A stretch of 31,501 nucleotides of DNA from Bacillota bacterium (GCA_023395555.1 JAEWYQ010000065.1:1-31501); one strand, 5' to 3'; numbered from the stretch's first letter, positions 1-9,586 are shown. The notes: generated from the letters alone by a model not told the origin. Program-made: numbers and translations.

Positions 1-1
1 A

Positions 2-2317
2 ACCCGTTACCGGTATAATAATGTGCCCCTGGATCTTGGAGGCGGACGCTATTATTATATCAATGACGGGGGGGACGTGTGGTCACCGGGATGGGCTCCG
101 GCAAAAAAGGAGCTGGATCACTATGAATGCAGGCATGGTATGGGATACACCAGGATTACCGGCGCGCGGGGAGGCGTGGAAACAGAGGTAACCTTTTTTG
201 TTCCCATGGATACCAATGCGGAGGTTCATAAGGTGACGATCCGGAACACCTCGGATCAAAGGAAGCAGGTGAAGCTGTTCTCCTTCCTCGAGTGGTGTTT
301 GTGGAATGCCCAGGATGATATGACCAATTTCCAGAGGAATTATAATACAGGTGAGGTAGAGATCAAGGGTTCTGTAATCTACCACAAGACGGAATACAAG
401 GAGAGAAGGAATCACTATGCCTTTTTCTCTGTCAATGCTCCCATTGCCGGTTTTGATTCTGACCGTGAGAGCTTTCTGGGAACCTATGAGGGCTTTGAGC
501 GCCCGCAGGCAGTATTGGCCGGGAAGAGCAGTAATTCCGTTGCCGACGGCTGGCATCCCATCGCCTCCCATTGCCTGGAGGTGAATCTGGAGCCTGGTGA
601 GAGCAGGGATTATGTATTTGTATTAGGATATATCGAGAATGCTTTTGAAGAGAAGTTTGAACACAATCTTACTGGCGATGCTATTAGCAAGAATGTAATC
701 AATAAGAAAAAGGCAGAAGAGATGATTGCCAGATTTTCTGACGCTGAGGCGGTGGACAGGGCGCTGGAAGAGCTTGGCGCGTACTGGGATCAGCTGTTAT
801 CCAGATATAAGGTCATTTCCTCCGATGAGAAGCTGAACCGCCAGGTAAATATATGGAGCCAGTATCAGTGCATGGTCACCTTCAATCTGTCCAGAAGCGC
901 CTCCTATTTTGAATCCGGTATTGGACGGGGAATGGGCTTCCGGGATTCCAACCAGGATATCCTGGGCTTTGTGCATCAGATTCCGGACCGTGCAAGGGAG
1001 AGAATTATTGATCTGGCCTCCACCCAGCTTCCGGACGGCGGCGCCTACCATCAGTATCAGCCCTTAACCAAGAAGGGAAATGATGAGATCGGAGGCAATT
1101 TCAACGACGATCCGCTGTGGCTGGTGCTTGCGGTTACCTCCTACATAAAGGAAACCGGTGATTTCTCCATCCTGGAGGTTATGACTCCTTTTGATAATGA
1201 TGAGACCACCAGCACGCCTCTGGCTGACCATCTGAAGCGTTCCATGGATCATGTGCTGAACAATCTGGGGCCCCACGGACTTCCGCTGATCGGAAGGGCG
1301 GACTGGAATGACTGTCTTAACCTGAATTGCTTCTCCATTGAACCGGGAGAATCCTTCCAGACCACCACCAGCAAGGACGGCAAGGTTGCCGAATCGGTGA
1401 TGATTGCCGGTATGTTCTGTTATATTGGGGATGAATACGCGGCTTTGATGAAGAAGACCGGCAATGAGGCGGAAGCGGAGCGCATACAGAAGGAAACCGG
1501 AAAGATGCGTGAGGTTATCATGAAGGATGGCTGGGATGGCTCCTGGTTTATCCGCGCCTATGATGATTTTGGAAGAAAGGTCGGCAGCGAAGAGAATGAA
1601 GAAGGCAAGATCTTTATTGAATCCCAGGGCTTATGCATTATGGGGAATTGCGGTATGGAGGACGGCAGAGCTATTCAGGCACTGGACGCGGTGGAGGAAC
1701 GGCTCGGAACGAAGTATGGCCTGGTTCTTCAGCATCCTGCCTATACAAAATATTATGTGGAATACGGTGAAATCTCTACTTATCCGGCGGGTTATAAGGA
1801 GAATGCCGGGATCTTCTGCCACAACAACGCCTGGATTATGATTGCGGAGGCACTGGTGGGCAGAGGGGATAAGGCCTTTGATTATTACACCCGGATTGCT
1901 CCGGCCTATACGGAGGAATATTCGGAGATCCATCGTATGGAGCCCTATGTATATTCTCAGATGGTGGCCGGCAAGGATGCAAAGCGCCATGGTGAGGCGA
2001 AGAACTCCTGGCTGACGGGAACGGCATCCTGGAACTTCGTGGCAATCTCCCAGGCGATTCTGGGAATTAAGCCGGATTATGACGGCTTGCAGGTGGATCC
2101 TTCCATCCCCGGAGCATGGGATGAATATAGGGTAATCCGTGAATTCCGGGGGAGACAATATCATATCACAGTGAAGAACCCGAATCATGTATCAAAGGGT
2201 GTGGTTAAAATGACAGTGGACGGCAAGGAAGTGAAAGGGAATATTATTCCGTTGGAAAATGCAGCGTCCCTTACAGGAAATAAAACGATTCATGAGGTAG
2301 AGGTTGTACTTGGCTGA
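2..2317 (+). CDS. cbp: Cellobiose phosphorylase (GH94), 5'-truncated by window edge
   Basis: Cytosolic enzyme that cleaves cellobiose with inorganic phosphate to alpha-glucose-1-phosphate and glucose, saving ATP after cello-oligosaccharide uptake. The frame is open from base 2, reading [15 protein letters not shown], so the true start lies upstream. 771 residues are visible against roughly 810 in the family, so about 40 are missing. Clostridial cellobiose phosphorylase hallmarks are present: [13 protein letters not shown] (about residues 98-110), [16 protein letters not shown] in the mid-region, the catalytic-acid motif [15 protein letters not shown] (ADWND Asp near visible residue 434), and the C-terminal [17 protein letters not shown] segment. 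The [12 protein letters not shown] form fits cellobiose phosphorylase better than chitobiose phosphorylase. It is probably the last gene of its transcript, since a terminator follows. The GTG at 23 is internal, not the start. Confidence 0.93.
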   Translation, partial: TRYRYNNVPLDLGGGRYYYINDGGDVWSPGWAPAKKELDHYECRHGMGYTRITGARGGVETEVTFFVPMDTNAEVHKVTIRNTSDQRKQVKLFSFLEWCLWNAQDDMTNFQRNYNTGEVEIKGSVIYHKTEYKERRNHYAFFSVNAPIAGFDSDRESFLGTYEGFERPQAVLAGKSSNSVADGWHPIASHCLEVNLEPGESRDYVFVLGYIENAFEEKFEHNLTGDAISKNVINKKKAEEMIARFSDAEAVDRALEELGAYWDQLLSRYKVISSDEKLNRQVNIWSQYQCMVTFNLSRSASYFESGIGRGMGFRDSNQDILGFVHQIPDRARERIIDLASTQLPDGGAYHQYQPLTKKGNDEIGGNFNDDPLWLVLAVTSYIKETGDFSILEVMTPFDNDETTSTPLADHLKRSMDHVLNNLGPHGLPLIGRADWNDCLNLNCFSIEPGESFQTTTSKDGKVAESVMIAGMFCYIGDEYAALMKKTGNEAEAERIQKETGKMREVIMKDGWDGSWFIRAYDDFGRKVGSEENEEGKIFIESQGLCIMGNCGMEDGRAIQALDAVEERLGTKYGLVLQHPAYTKYYVEYGEISTYPAGYKENAGIFCHNNAWIMIAEALVGRGDKAFDYYTRIAPAYTEEYSEIHRMEPYVYSQMVAGKDAKRHGEAKNSWLTGTASWNFVAISQAILGIKPDYDGLQVDPSIPGAWDEYRVIREFRGRQYHITVKNPNHVSKGVVKMTVDGKEVKGNIIPLENAASLTGNKTIHEVEVVLG

Positions 2318-2399
2318 TCAGGGCATTTGGGATTCTGATGGAGTCCTGATACGCCGTTGGAACTTGTAATACCGATTTTGATATTGAAATTGGAACAAG

Positions 2400-2452
2400 A
2401 GGTCGTTGTAAAGTGGATTTTCTGAATCCCATTGTACAGCGGCCTTTTTTTG
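2400..2452 (+). terminator. Rho-independent terminator after cellobiose phosphorylase
   Basis: Arms 2400-2410 and 2435-2445 pair over 11 bp (two G-U pairs). A smaller inner hairpin pairs GGATT with AATCC, and T7 (2445-2451) follows directly. It separates the phosphorylase transcript from the downstream sugar operon. Confidence 0.85.
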
Positions 2453-2691
2453 TTTCTTTTCGCTTATGCAAATGCGGGTTATATAAAAAAAGAAAGGGAG
2501 ATACTATGGAGGTGAGAAATATATTATAAATCAAATATAAAAAAGCAATATAGAGAAATCTTTTGATGCAATTCTAACAAGATTGAAGTAGAATTGTTTT
2601 TTTTGTATTGTTAAGATAAGATATCGAAGGTGATGAACGGATACCTGTATAGGAAAGACAAGATAGATTGAGAAAGGGCATGGTCATTATT
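2453..2691 (+). other. AT-rich leader region with mini-ORF and terminator-like hairpin
   Basis: Gene-free stretch ahead of the sugar operon. It holds a good ribosome binding site (AAAGGGAG, about 2492-2499) before a 7-codon frame, ATG at 2505 to TAA at 2528 (MEVRNIL). Further on is a perfect 8-bp inverted repeat CAATTCTA (2569-2576) / TAGAATTG (2589-2596) followed by T8 (2597-2604). The hairpin with its T-run resembles a weak intrinsic terminator or attenuator. No convincing -35/-10 pair for the operon was found; the nearest match, TTGAAG near 2583, has a poor -10. Confidence 0.4.
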
Positions 2692-3915
2692 ATGAAAGTG
2701 ATTATTTTAGGAGCAGGCGGACGCGGAAGAAACTATACACGATTTTGCAGACAATACAATGCGGATATCGTTGCTGTAGCAGACCCTGATAGAAAGAAAT
2801 TAAATAAACTGGCGAAGGATTTTGAAATCCCGGAAGAAAGATTATATAGCGATTGGACACAGGTCCTGTCAAAAGAAAAATTTGCGGATGCGGTTATTAA
2901 TGCGACTCCCGACAAGGTCCATTATTCATCAACAATAGCCGCCCTGGACAAAGGATATCATGTACTGGTGGAAAAGCCAATGTCTGATTCAGAGCAGGAA
3001 TGCATTGATATGGTGGAAAAGGCGGAGGAAAAGAAATTAATTCTCATGGTATGCCATGTATTGCGTTATGCTCCTTTTTTCGAAAAACTGAAAGAGCTCT
3101 TGGAGGAGGAAAGAATAGGCCGTCTGGTGAATATGGAAATGACGGAAAATTGCGCTCACTGGCATTTTGTTCATTCCTATGTAAGGGGAGTTTTCAGGAA
3201 TGAGACCATTTCCAGCCCGTTTATACTGGCAAAATCATGTCATGATCTGGATCTGATCGGTTATCTGACAGGAAAGAAGTGCTTATCCGTAGTTTCAGAA
3301 GGCGGTCTCACCTACTACAAGGAAGAGAATGCCCCGGAAGGCGCACCGGCTTTCTGCCTGGAAGGATGTCCTTATGAAACCTCCTGTCCCTATTTTGCGC
3401 CCAGACTTTATTTGAATCAGATCACCCAGGTGGGATGGCCTACGGAAAGCATCTCTGCGGATACCTCCTTTGCCGCCCGGTATGAGGTGTTGAAAAACGG
3501 TCAATATGGACGCTGCGTGTTTCACTGTGATAATGATGTCTGTGATCATCAAAGTGCAATCTTTGCCATGGAGGATGGCTTGACCGTATCCTTCAATATG
3601 ACGGGCTTTTCCAGTGAGAACACCAGAACCATGCGTATCTTCGGCACAAAGGGAGACATCAGAGGACATCTGGACCGCGGCGAGATTGAAGTATACGATT
3701 TCCTGACGAAGGAAAAGAAGCAGGTTTCCATCCAATCCGAAACAATTGTTTCCAGCCATGGAGGCGGAGATGCCAGACTGCTGAAAGACTTTTTGGATGC
3801 GGCCGGCGGGAATGGCGGCAATAGGAAGACACTGGCCCGCCTGTCTCTGCAAAGCCATTTAATGGCCTTTGCTGCGGAGAAATCGAGAAGAGAAGGAAAG
3901 AGGATTCATCTGTAG
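2692..3915 (+). CDS. Gfo/Idh/MocA-family NAD(P)-dependent oxidoreductase (first of two)
   Basis: Predicted soluble dehydrogenase acting on a sugar or sugar derivative. The N-terminal Rossmann fold has GAGGRGRN (residues 7-14) and the family Lys motif VEKP (93-96). The C-terminal domain carries KSCHDLDLIGYL (181-192), where the His/Asp pair corresponds to the catalytic region. An insertion has Cys222, Cys226 and Cys232 (FCLEGCPYETSCPYF), a pattern of one Gfo/Idh subfamily that may bind metal (inference). Length is 407 aa. Start ATG 2692 is preferred because it begins the canonical MKVIILGAGG, although ATG 2680 and TTG 2668 are in frame; GAAAGGG at 2672-2678 is the only ribosome-binding-like run. 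The stop TAG overlaps the next gene's ribosome binding site. Substrate unknown; inositol, glucoside or aminosugar oxidation are all possible. Confidence 0.85.
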   Translation: MKVIILGAGGRGRNYTRFCRQYNADIVAVADPDRKKLNKLAKDFEIPEERLYSDWTQVLSKEKFADAVINATPDKVHYSSTIAALDKGYHVLVEKPMSDSEQECIDMVEKAEEKKLILMVCHVLRYAPFFEKLKELLEEERIGRLVNMEMTENCAHWHFVHSYVRGVFRNETISSPFILAKSCHDLDLIGYLTGKKCLSVVSEGGLTYYKEENAPEGAPAFCLEGCPYETSCPYFAPRLYLNQITQVGWPTESISADTSFAARYEVLKNGQYGRCVFHCDNDVCDHQSAIFAMEDGLTVSFNMTGFSSENTRTMRIFGTKGDIRGHLDRGEIEVYDFLTKEKKQVSIQSETIVSSHGGGDARLLKDFLDAAGGNGGNRKTLARLSLQSHLMAFAAEKSRREGKRIHL

Positions 3916-3928
3916 GGAGGAATATCTT

Positions 3929-5911
3929 ATGGAGATAAAAGAGCTGGAGCGCTATAGTCCTTCTCATTTCTATGATATAAAAAGCCAGTTAAAGGATTAT
4001 GTGTATCATAACACCCTGATGAATCTGGAAAAAGGAAGACTTGCCCGTCGGCAGATTCATACCAGGGAGCAATTGCAGGAACGCCAGTCCTTTGTAAGAA
4101 AGATATTTATAGAAGCATTGGGCGGAATTCCATCCTGTGAGACACCTTTAAATTCCCGGGTGACGGGGATAATAAGGGGAGACGGCTTCCGAATTGAGAA
4201 AGTGATTTACGAATCGAGACCGGATTGTTTTGTAACGGCCAATTTATATATACCGGATTCTGTCCGTCAGCCTTCCGGAGCGCTGTTGTTTCTTTGCGGA
4301 CATGATCCCCTGGCGAAGCAGAGTGTGGAGTACCAGACGGTATGCCAATATCTTGTGCAAAGCGGCTTAATCGTCCTGGCAATGGACCCTGTGGGCCAGG
4401 GAGAACGGCTCAGCTATTATGAAAATGGAGCAGAGGTAATCGGCCGGGGAACAACAGAACATACTCATGCCGGATTCCAATGCCTGGCAACCGGATATCC
4501 CTCCGCAAGATATTTCCTTCATGATGCGGTGCGTGCCATTGATTACCTAATCAGCAGGCCGGAGGTGGATCCCCGCAACATAGGGGTGACCGGCAATTCC
4601 GGAGGGGGAACGCAGACAAGTATGCTGATGCTCTATGATGAAAGAATCAAGGCCTTTGCACCGGGGACTTTTATCACCGGCTACGGGGAGAATATACTGA
4701 CCGGCGTCCCGCAGGATTCGGAGCAGAACTGGCCGGGGCTGATGGGATATGGGTTTGACCATGAAGACATTCTGCTGAGCGTGGCGCCCAAGCCGGTTGC
4801 CATTCTTGCCGCTTCCTATGATTTCTTCCCCATTGAAGGAACCAGAACCACCTTTAAAAATGCGTGCAGATACTGGGAACTATGCGGGGAACCGGAGAAG
4901 CTTACCTATATGGAGGACGCTGTAAAGCATTCCTATTCCGTCCGTCATGCTGAATTTGCAGCCGATTTCTTTGTAAAGGCATTGGAGGTCGCTTCCTCAA
5001 GAGTTTCTCTTGGAGCAGAGGAAATTGAAATAAAGCTTTTTGAACCTGAGACACTCTGGTGTACGGGTGCAGGTCAAGTCAAAGAGGAAAAAGCGGACGC
5101 AAAAATTATTTTTGATGAAAATCTCAAGATAATGGATCAGCTTCAAAGAGATCGCAATGCATTAGAGCCGGAAGAGAAGAAGAAACGGGCTTATCAATGG
5201 CTGAGGGAGAAGGTTTTTTTGGCACGTTATCCTGGTGCGGTTAACCTGAAGGAAGTTACGGAATTTCAATATGAGGATTTGTCAGTAACATCTTATATTT
5301 GGAATTCCCAGGAAAGACTGATGAACCACTGCTTTGCAATAAAGCGGAAAGGCCTTGAAAAACCGGCCGCATCGCCGGTAATCGCCATATGGGACGGCGG
5401 CACGTCGAGACTGGAAGAGCATATGGAGTGGATACGGCAGGAATGTGGGAAGGATGACGCAGTCTTTGTCCTGAATACTTCCGGTGTGGGTGGTATTGCC
5501 CCGTATCAGTTTGGAAACCGCGGGATATCCGAATTGTTCGGGACAACCTATAAATTAGCGGATGATCTGATACGCATGGGAGACAGCCTGTGTGCCCTCC
5601 GAACCTATGATGTCATACGGATGCTTGATATGCTGCAGGATTTAAAAGGAATTAACAGAGGAGAAATACGTATTTATGCACACGGTGATCAGGGGATGTA
5701 TGGCCTTCTTGCAGCCTTGCTGGACAAACGAATCCAACATATCACAGTTCAGGGAAATCTGCCTGATTTTTCAGAATGGGTTGGTTCGCGCTATTATACC
5801 AGGGAGGATGTAATGAGTACCATGTTCCCGCAGGTGCTTCAATATTTTGATCTGGGCGAGTTGTCCGGATGGCTGCTAAACGACAGCAGATTGGATTACC
5901 GGCAGGATTGA
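3929..5911 (+). CDS. Two-domain alpha/beta-hydrolase, acetylxylan-esterase-like
   Basis: Predicted cytoplasmic carbohydrate esterase; no signal peptide is visible. The N-terminal half (about residues 90-370) is a typical alpha/beta-hydrolase with the nucleophile elbow GVTGNSGGG (Ser224), a likely acid Asp298 (ASYDFFPIEG) and a likely base His334 (KHSYSVRHAE). The order Ser-Asp-His and the GHD segment (LFLCGHDPL) fit acetylxylan esterase/dienelactone-hydrolase relatives. The C-terminal half (about 400-660) resembles a second hydrolase fold in which the nucleophile-elbow position reads IYAHGDQGMYG, with Asp and no Ser, so it is probably non-catalytic. ATG 3929 follows GGGAGG (3915-3920) at 8 nt; a longer upstream reading frame lacks a ribosome binding site. 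660 aa. It lies between two Gfo/Idh oxidoreductases, suggesting removal of an ester group from the imported sugar. Confidence 0.75.
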   Translation: MEIKELERYSPSHFYDIKSQLKDYVYHNTLMNLEKGRLARRQIHTREQLQERQSFVRKIFIEALGGIPSCETPLNSRVTGIIRGDGFRIEKVIYESRPDCFVTANLYIPDSVRQPSGALLFLCGHDPLAKQSVEYQTVCQYLVQSGLIVLAMDPVGQGERLSYYENGAEVIGRGTTEHTHAGFQCLATGYPSARYFLHDAVRAIDYLISRPEVDPRNIGVTGNSGGGTQTSMLMLYDERIKAFAPGTFITGYGENILTGVPQDSEQNWPGLMGYGFDHEDILLSVAPKPVAILAASYDFFPIEGTRTTFKNACRYWELCGEPEKLTYMEDAVKHSYSVRHAEFAADFFVKALEVASSRVSLGAEEIEIKLFEPETLWCTGAGQVKEEKADAKIIFDENLKIMDQLQRDRNALEPEEKKKRAYQWLREKVFLARYPGAVNLKEVTEFQYEDLSVTSYIWNSQERLMNHCFAIKRKGLEKPAASPVIAIWDGGTSRLEEHMEWIRQECGKDDAVFVLNTSGVGGIAPYQFGNRGISELFGTTYKLADDLIRMGDSLCALRTYDVIRMLDMLQDLKGINRGEIRIYAHGDQGMYGLLAALLDKRIQHITVQGNLPDFSEWVGSRYYTREDVMSTMFPQVLQYFDLGELSGWLLNDSRLDYRQD

Positions 5912-5966
5912 TCAGGACAGCCGGATGGCTGCATGAGGACAAAATTGGCAGAAGGAAGGATTGAAA

Positions 5967-7193
5967 ATGAAAAAATATGTTATTGTAGGTGCAGGTATGC
6001 GCGGCTATTACATGTATGGCAAGAGAATATCTGCAGAGGAATATAAAGAGGACGCATCCATCGAAGGAATTTATGATATCAATCCGGTGAGAGCAAGAGA
6101 ATTTGCAAAGGACTGCGGCGGATTTCCGGTTTATGATAATTTCGACAGGATGCTGGAAGAGGTAAAGCCGGACTATGTGATTGTTACCACGGTGGATTGC
6201 TACCATCATGAATATATCATCAAAGCGCTGGAAGCAGGCTGTGACGTGATTTCCGAGAAGCCCATGACCATTGATGAAGATAAGTGCAATGCGATCCTGG
6301 AGGCGGAAAAGAGGACCGGTAAGCGGGTCCAGGTTACCTTTAATATGAGATTTATGCCTTATATGCAGAAGGTGAAGGCGCTGGTGAAGAGCGGAATCAT
6401 CGGCAGGGTTCTTTCCATTGACCTGGAATGGCATCTGGACACGAAGCATGGTGCGGATTATTTCAGAAGATGGCACCGGAATATTGAAAAAAGCGGAAGT
6501 CTCTTGCTCCATAAGTCAACGCATCATTTTGACATCATAAACTGGTGGCTTGATTCCTATCCCGAAGAAGTAAGCGCATTTGGCACCAGGAATTTCTACG
6601 GCCCCACCAGAAAAGAGAGAGGAACCAGGTGTCTCACCTGCCAGTATAAGGATACCTGTGAATATTACTGGAATATTGAAGACGGCGGAGATCCTTTTTA
6701 CAAGCGTTTCTATTATGAAGCGGAGCAGGAGGACGGCTACATCCGGGATTCCTGTGTGTTTGATGAAAGCATCAATATCTATGACAGCATGGCGGTCAGT
6801 GTGAAGTATCAAAGCGGAGCGCTGCTGAGCTATTCGTTAATCGCCCACAGTCCCTATGAGGGCTGGAAGGCTACCATCAGCGGCGAAAAGGGAAGGCTTG
6901 AGGTCGGAGAAATCTATACGGGACACGGGTCGGAGGATTCCTGTAATTATATTAAATTCTATAATCGCGAGGGGGAACTGATTACCTACCGCATTCCTAA
7001 ATTAAAGGGAAGTCATGGCGGCGGGGATGATAAGCTGATCCGGATGCTGGTGAAGGAGGAGACGAAGGATGAATTAGGAGTTCTGGCAACCTCCATGGAT
7101 GGCGCCATGTCCCTGCTCATCGGTGCAGCCGCAAACATCTCTATTAAAAACAAAGAAGTGGTTTCTATTGAAAACTTGTTGAAATGCCAATGA
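5967..7193 (+). CDS. Gfo/Idh/MocA-family oxidoreductase (second of two)
   Basis: NAD(P)-dependent oxidoreductase of 408 aa. Rossmann motif VGAGMRGYYMYG (7-18), SEKP (96-99) and KSTHHFDIINWW (183-194), the last containing the conserved His/Asp region. A Cys cluster RCLTCQYKDTC (Cys222, Cys225, Cys231), plus a later DSCVF Cys, sits at the same place as in the upstream oxidoreductase, so the two are diverged members of the same subfamily. ATG 5967 is 6 nt after GAAGGAAGGA; TTG 5961 is in frame but overlaps that ribosome binding site. The C-terminus keeps SHGGGD, as in the first copy. Two such enzymes in one operon may act as an oxidation/reduction pair on the same substrate (inference). Substrate not identifiable from sequence. 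Confidence 0.85.
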   Translation: MKKYVIVGAGMRGYYMYGKRISAEEYKEDASIEGIYDINPVRAREFAKDCGGFPVYDNFDRMLEEVKPDYVIVTTVDCYHHEYIIKALEAGCDVISEKPMTIDEDKCNAILEAEKRTGKRVQVTFNMRFMPYMQKVKALVKSGIIGRVLSIDLEWHLDTKHGADYFRRWHRNIEKSGSLLLHKSTHHFDIINWWLDSYPEEVSAFGTRNFYGPTRKERGTRCLTCQYKDTCEYYWNIEDGGDPFYKRFYYEAEQEDGYIRDSCVFDESINIYDSMAVSVKYQSGALLSYSLIAHSPYEGWKATISGEKGRLEVGEIYTGHGSEDSCNYIKFYNREGELITYRIPKLKGSHGGGDDKLIRMLVKEETKDELGVLATSMDGAMSLLIGAAANISIKNKEVVSIENLLKCQ

Positions 7194-7248
7194 TATATAT
7201 ATCAAGGCTTTCATATAAAAAACATTTTAAATGAAGGAGAAGAAAAGT

Positions 7249-8610
7249 ATGAAAAAAAAGTTAGTTAGTGTAGTTCTTGTTTTAGCTATGTTAGTAACTG
7301 TATTGGCGGGTTGCAGCTCTTCTGAAAAGAAAAATGACACAACACCGACAAAACCGGCGGAGCAGGGAGGGCAGACCGAGGAACCTACGGATGCACCGAA
7401 GCTGGACCCCGTTACATTAAAGCTGGGGTTACCGGGCGGATACGATGTAACAAGCAAGGAAATTATTGACGGGTTTATTGCGGCATATCCTGAGATTACC
7501 GTAGAAATTGATGAAGCACCCTGGGGAGACTTTACCAAAAAGATCACCACTCAGATTGCAGGCGGAAACGCACCTGATATCTGGTTCCAGGAGAATGCGG
7601 CAGTACTTGGCTACGGAGCCATGGGTGCGGCAGAGGATTTAACTCCTTATATTGCAAGAGATCTGAATACGGCCGACTATTCTTCCGCACTGTTCTCAGC
7701 GCAGGACGGGGACAAAGTATGGGGCGCTCCTCATGGAGGAAATCCCATTGCTCTGGCATATAATAAGGATTTATTTGATGAGGCAGGAATTCCTTATCCT
7801 ACGGACAGCTGGACCTATGAGGATATGATTAATGCGGCAAAAGAGCTTACAAAGGATAAGGACGGAGACGGAACAACAGATGTCTATGGTATGATAACAG
7901 GCTTTGGAATTACAGACGGATGGTTCCCCTGGATCAAATCCGCCGGCGGACAGGCATTGGATGAAACAAAGACCAAGGCAGTGTTCAATGATGAAAAATC
8001 TTTAAAGGGTATTACAGAATGGTTTAATACGGTAAACACCTATAAGGTAAGTCCTTCCAGAGCCGCTATGAATGAGCTGGGCGGATCGGCTCAGCTGTTT
8101 GGTAATGGTATGGGCGCTATGATGTTCTTACAGTATAGCCAGGGAGCAACCGTATTGAATGTGAATTTCCCTGATTTAAACTATGATACCGTTAAGATTC
8201 CTTCCGGATTTGACGGCAGCCCCAGAGTTGTTCCCAACATATGTAACAGCTGGATCATCTACTCTAAGGCAAAAGCAGAAAATAAAGAGGCGGCATGGAC
8301 TTTCCTGAAATACTATTTAAGCTATGAGGCACAGAAGATTGTTGCTTCCAGCGGTTCCACCCTTCCGGTTAACAACCAGGCTCTTGCGGAGCTTGACAAC
8401 ACGGGAACCAATCCCCTGAATAAAAGAGCTTATACGGAGGGTGTTGATGAAGCCGGTGTGACCATGGATGAAAACAAGTGCTGGAATGAATGGAGAACAG
8501 CGGCACAGCCGACCTTTAATGATATCGTTGACGGCAACATTGATGCGGCAACAGGATTAAACGATATTCACAATAATGTGCAAAAGGTTTTGGATGATAA
8601 TTTTAATTAA
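7249..8610 (+). CDS. ABC sugar transporter substrate-binding lipoprotein (family 1)
   Basis: Extracytoplasmic solute receptor anchored by lipid. The N-terminus has Lys residues, a hydrophobic stretch and the lipobox LAGC (cleavage before Cys22), followed by a Ser/Thr/Pro/Glu-rich linker (about 23-52). The mature part is a family-1 sugar-binding fold: APDIWFQEN (108-116), AYNKDLFDEAGIPYP (170-184) and the Ca-binding-like loop DKDGDGTTDVYG (203-214) common in these receptors. The C-terminal half has the usual NSWIIYSKAKAENKEAAWTF segment. 453 aa. ATG 7249 was chosen over ATG 7231 because AAGGAGA (7234-7240) lies at the right distance and the signal peptide starts there. Followed by a stem-loop and the two permease genes. 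The ligand cannot be told. Confidence 0.9.
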   Translation: MKKKLVSVVLVLAMLVTVLAGCSSSEKKNDTTPTKPAEQGGQTEEPTDAPKLDPVTLKLGLPGGYDVTSKEIIDGFIAAYPEITVEIDEAPWGDFTKKITTQIAGGNAPDIWFQENAAVLGYGAMGAAEDLTPYIARDLNTADYSSALFSAQDGDKVWGAPHGGNPIALAYNKDLFDEAGIPYPTDSWTYEDMINAAKELTKDKDGDGTTDVYGMITGFGITDGWFPWIKSAGGQALDETKTKAVFNDEKSLKGITEWFNTVNTYKVSPSRAAMNELGGSAQLFGNGMGAMMFLQYSQGATVLNVNFPDLNYDTVKIPSGFDGSPRVVPNICNSWIIYSKAKAENKEAAWTFLKYYLSYEAQKIVASSGSTLPVNNQALAELDNTGTNPLNKRAYTEGVDEAGVTMDENKCWNEWRTAAQPTFNDIVDGNIDAATGLNDIHNNVQKVLDDNFN

Positions 8611-8643
8611 TCAATTTATGATAACTCGATTATGAATTACATT

Positions 8644-8677
8644 GTGGGGGATGGAGCGTTAAATTAAAATCCCCCAC
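8644..8677 (+). other. Intercistronic stem-loop between binding protein and permease genes
   Basis: Perfect 9-bp stem GTGGGGGAT (8644-8652) / ATCCCCCAC (8669-8677) with a 16-nt loop and no T-run after it. It is therefore unlikely to terminate fully. Similar stem-loops downstream of binding-protein genes stabilise that part of the mRNA or lower read-through, giving more receptor than permease (inference by analogy). Confidence 0.6.
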
Positions 8678-8707
8678 TTGTAATTATAGATTGGGAAAGG
8701 AGGAAGA

Positions 8708-9586
8708 ATGAGAAAGAGTAATTTTTGGGGTCTGTTCTTTGTGTCACCATTTATCCTTGGAATTCTGGTGTTTTTTACGTTTCCCGTTCTGTTTTCAGGA
8801 TATATCTCCTTTACAAAATGGGATATGTTTAACGCGCCCAAATGGGTTGGCTTAAAGAACTGGATTGATTCGGTAAAGGATCCTGTCACCTGGATTTCCT
8901 TTAGAAATGTCTTTTATTTCGCCTTGATATTTGTTCCTCTTCAAACGGTACTTGCCCTTATCATTGCCCATTTTTTAAATCAAAAAATAAGGCTGAAGGG
9001 ATTCTTCAGAGCCTGCTATTTCCTCCCCAATGTTACCCCCTGGGTAGCGGGAGCCATTGTATGGAAGTTCCTATATGGATACGAATTCGGGCTGTTGAAC
9101 TACATCTTACGGGTACTTGGCTTCCAGGGTTCCCGTTGGTATGACAGCGGTTCCTGGTGGATTGCAATCGGAAGCCTTGCCATTATGAATGTGTGGAAGG
9201 GCATGGGTCAGACCATGGTTATCATGCTGGCCGGCATGCAAGGCGTACCGGCTGAAATCATCGAGGCGGCGAGAACGGAAGGAGCCAGTAAAAGAAAGAT
9301 CTTTTGGAAGGTCACGGTTCCCCTGATTTCTCCCACCGTATTTCTGACCATGATTCTGTCGACCATCGCTGCCTTTACGGCATTTGATGTGTTCCTGACC
9401 ATGTTTGACGTGTTCTCCCTGCCGGTTCAAAACAGCGTCGTTAATCTTACGGTATACCGTCAAGCCTTTGTTTACGGGAAGATGGGCCCTGCGTCCGCTA
9501 CGGCCTGGCTGCTGTTTCTGGTTATATTAATTATAACCCTGGTGCAAAAGAAGTTAGAAAAGAGGTGGGTATATTATGACAACTAG
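8708..9586 (+). CDS. ABC sugar transporter permease, MalF/UgpA type
   Basis: Integral membrane subunit of a carbohydrate ABC importer. 292 aa with about six hydrophobic segments, the first at about residues 7-32. The EAA loop that contacts the ATPase is visible: EIIEAARTEGASKRKIFWKV followed by TVPLISP. A close AAGGAGG ribosome binding site precedes ATG 8708. Its 3' end overlaps the next permease by 11 bp, so the two are translationally coupled. The N-terminus lacks the long extra domain of enteric MalF, as usual in Firmicutes. No ATP-binding subunit gene lies nearby; a shared MsmK/MsiK-type ATPase encoded elsewhere is the usual solution in such systems. Confidence 0.92.
   Translation: MRKSNFWGLFFVSPFILGILVFFTFPVLFSGYISFTKWDMFNAPKWVGLKNWIDSVKDPVTWISFRNVFYFALIFVPLQTVLALIIAHFLNQKIRLKGFFRACYFLPNVTPWVAGAIVWKFLYGYEFGLLNYILRVLGFQGSRWYDSGSWWIAIGSLAIMNVWKGMGQTMVIMLAGMQGVPAEIIEAARTEGASKRKIFWKVTVPLISPTVFLTMILSTIAAFTAFDVFLTMFDVFSLPVQNSVVNLTVYRQAFVYGKMGPASATAWLLFLVILIITLVQKKLEKRWVYYDN

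Noticed and set aside
1631..2188. 185-codon minus-strand frame
   Set aside because: Lies entirely inside the cellobiose phosphorylase gene on the other strand.
5742..6512. 256-codon minus-strand frame
   Set aside because: Opposite the esterase 3' end and the second Gfo/Idh gene, both well supported; no family resemblance.
7191..7204. TGATATATATATCA palindrome before the binding-protein gene
   Set aside because: Simple AT alternation overlapping a stop codon; no promoter spacing or repeat elsewhere supports an operator.
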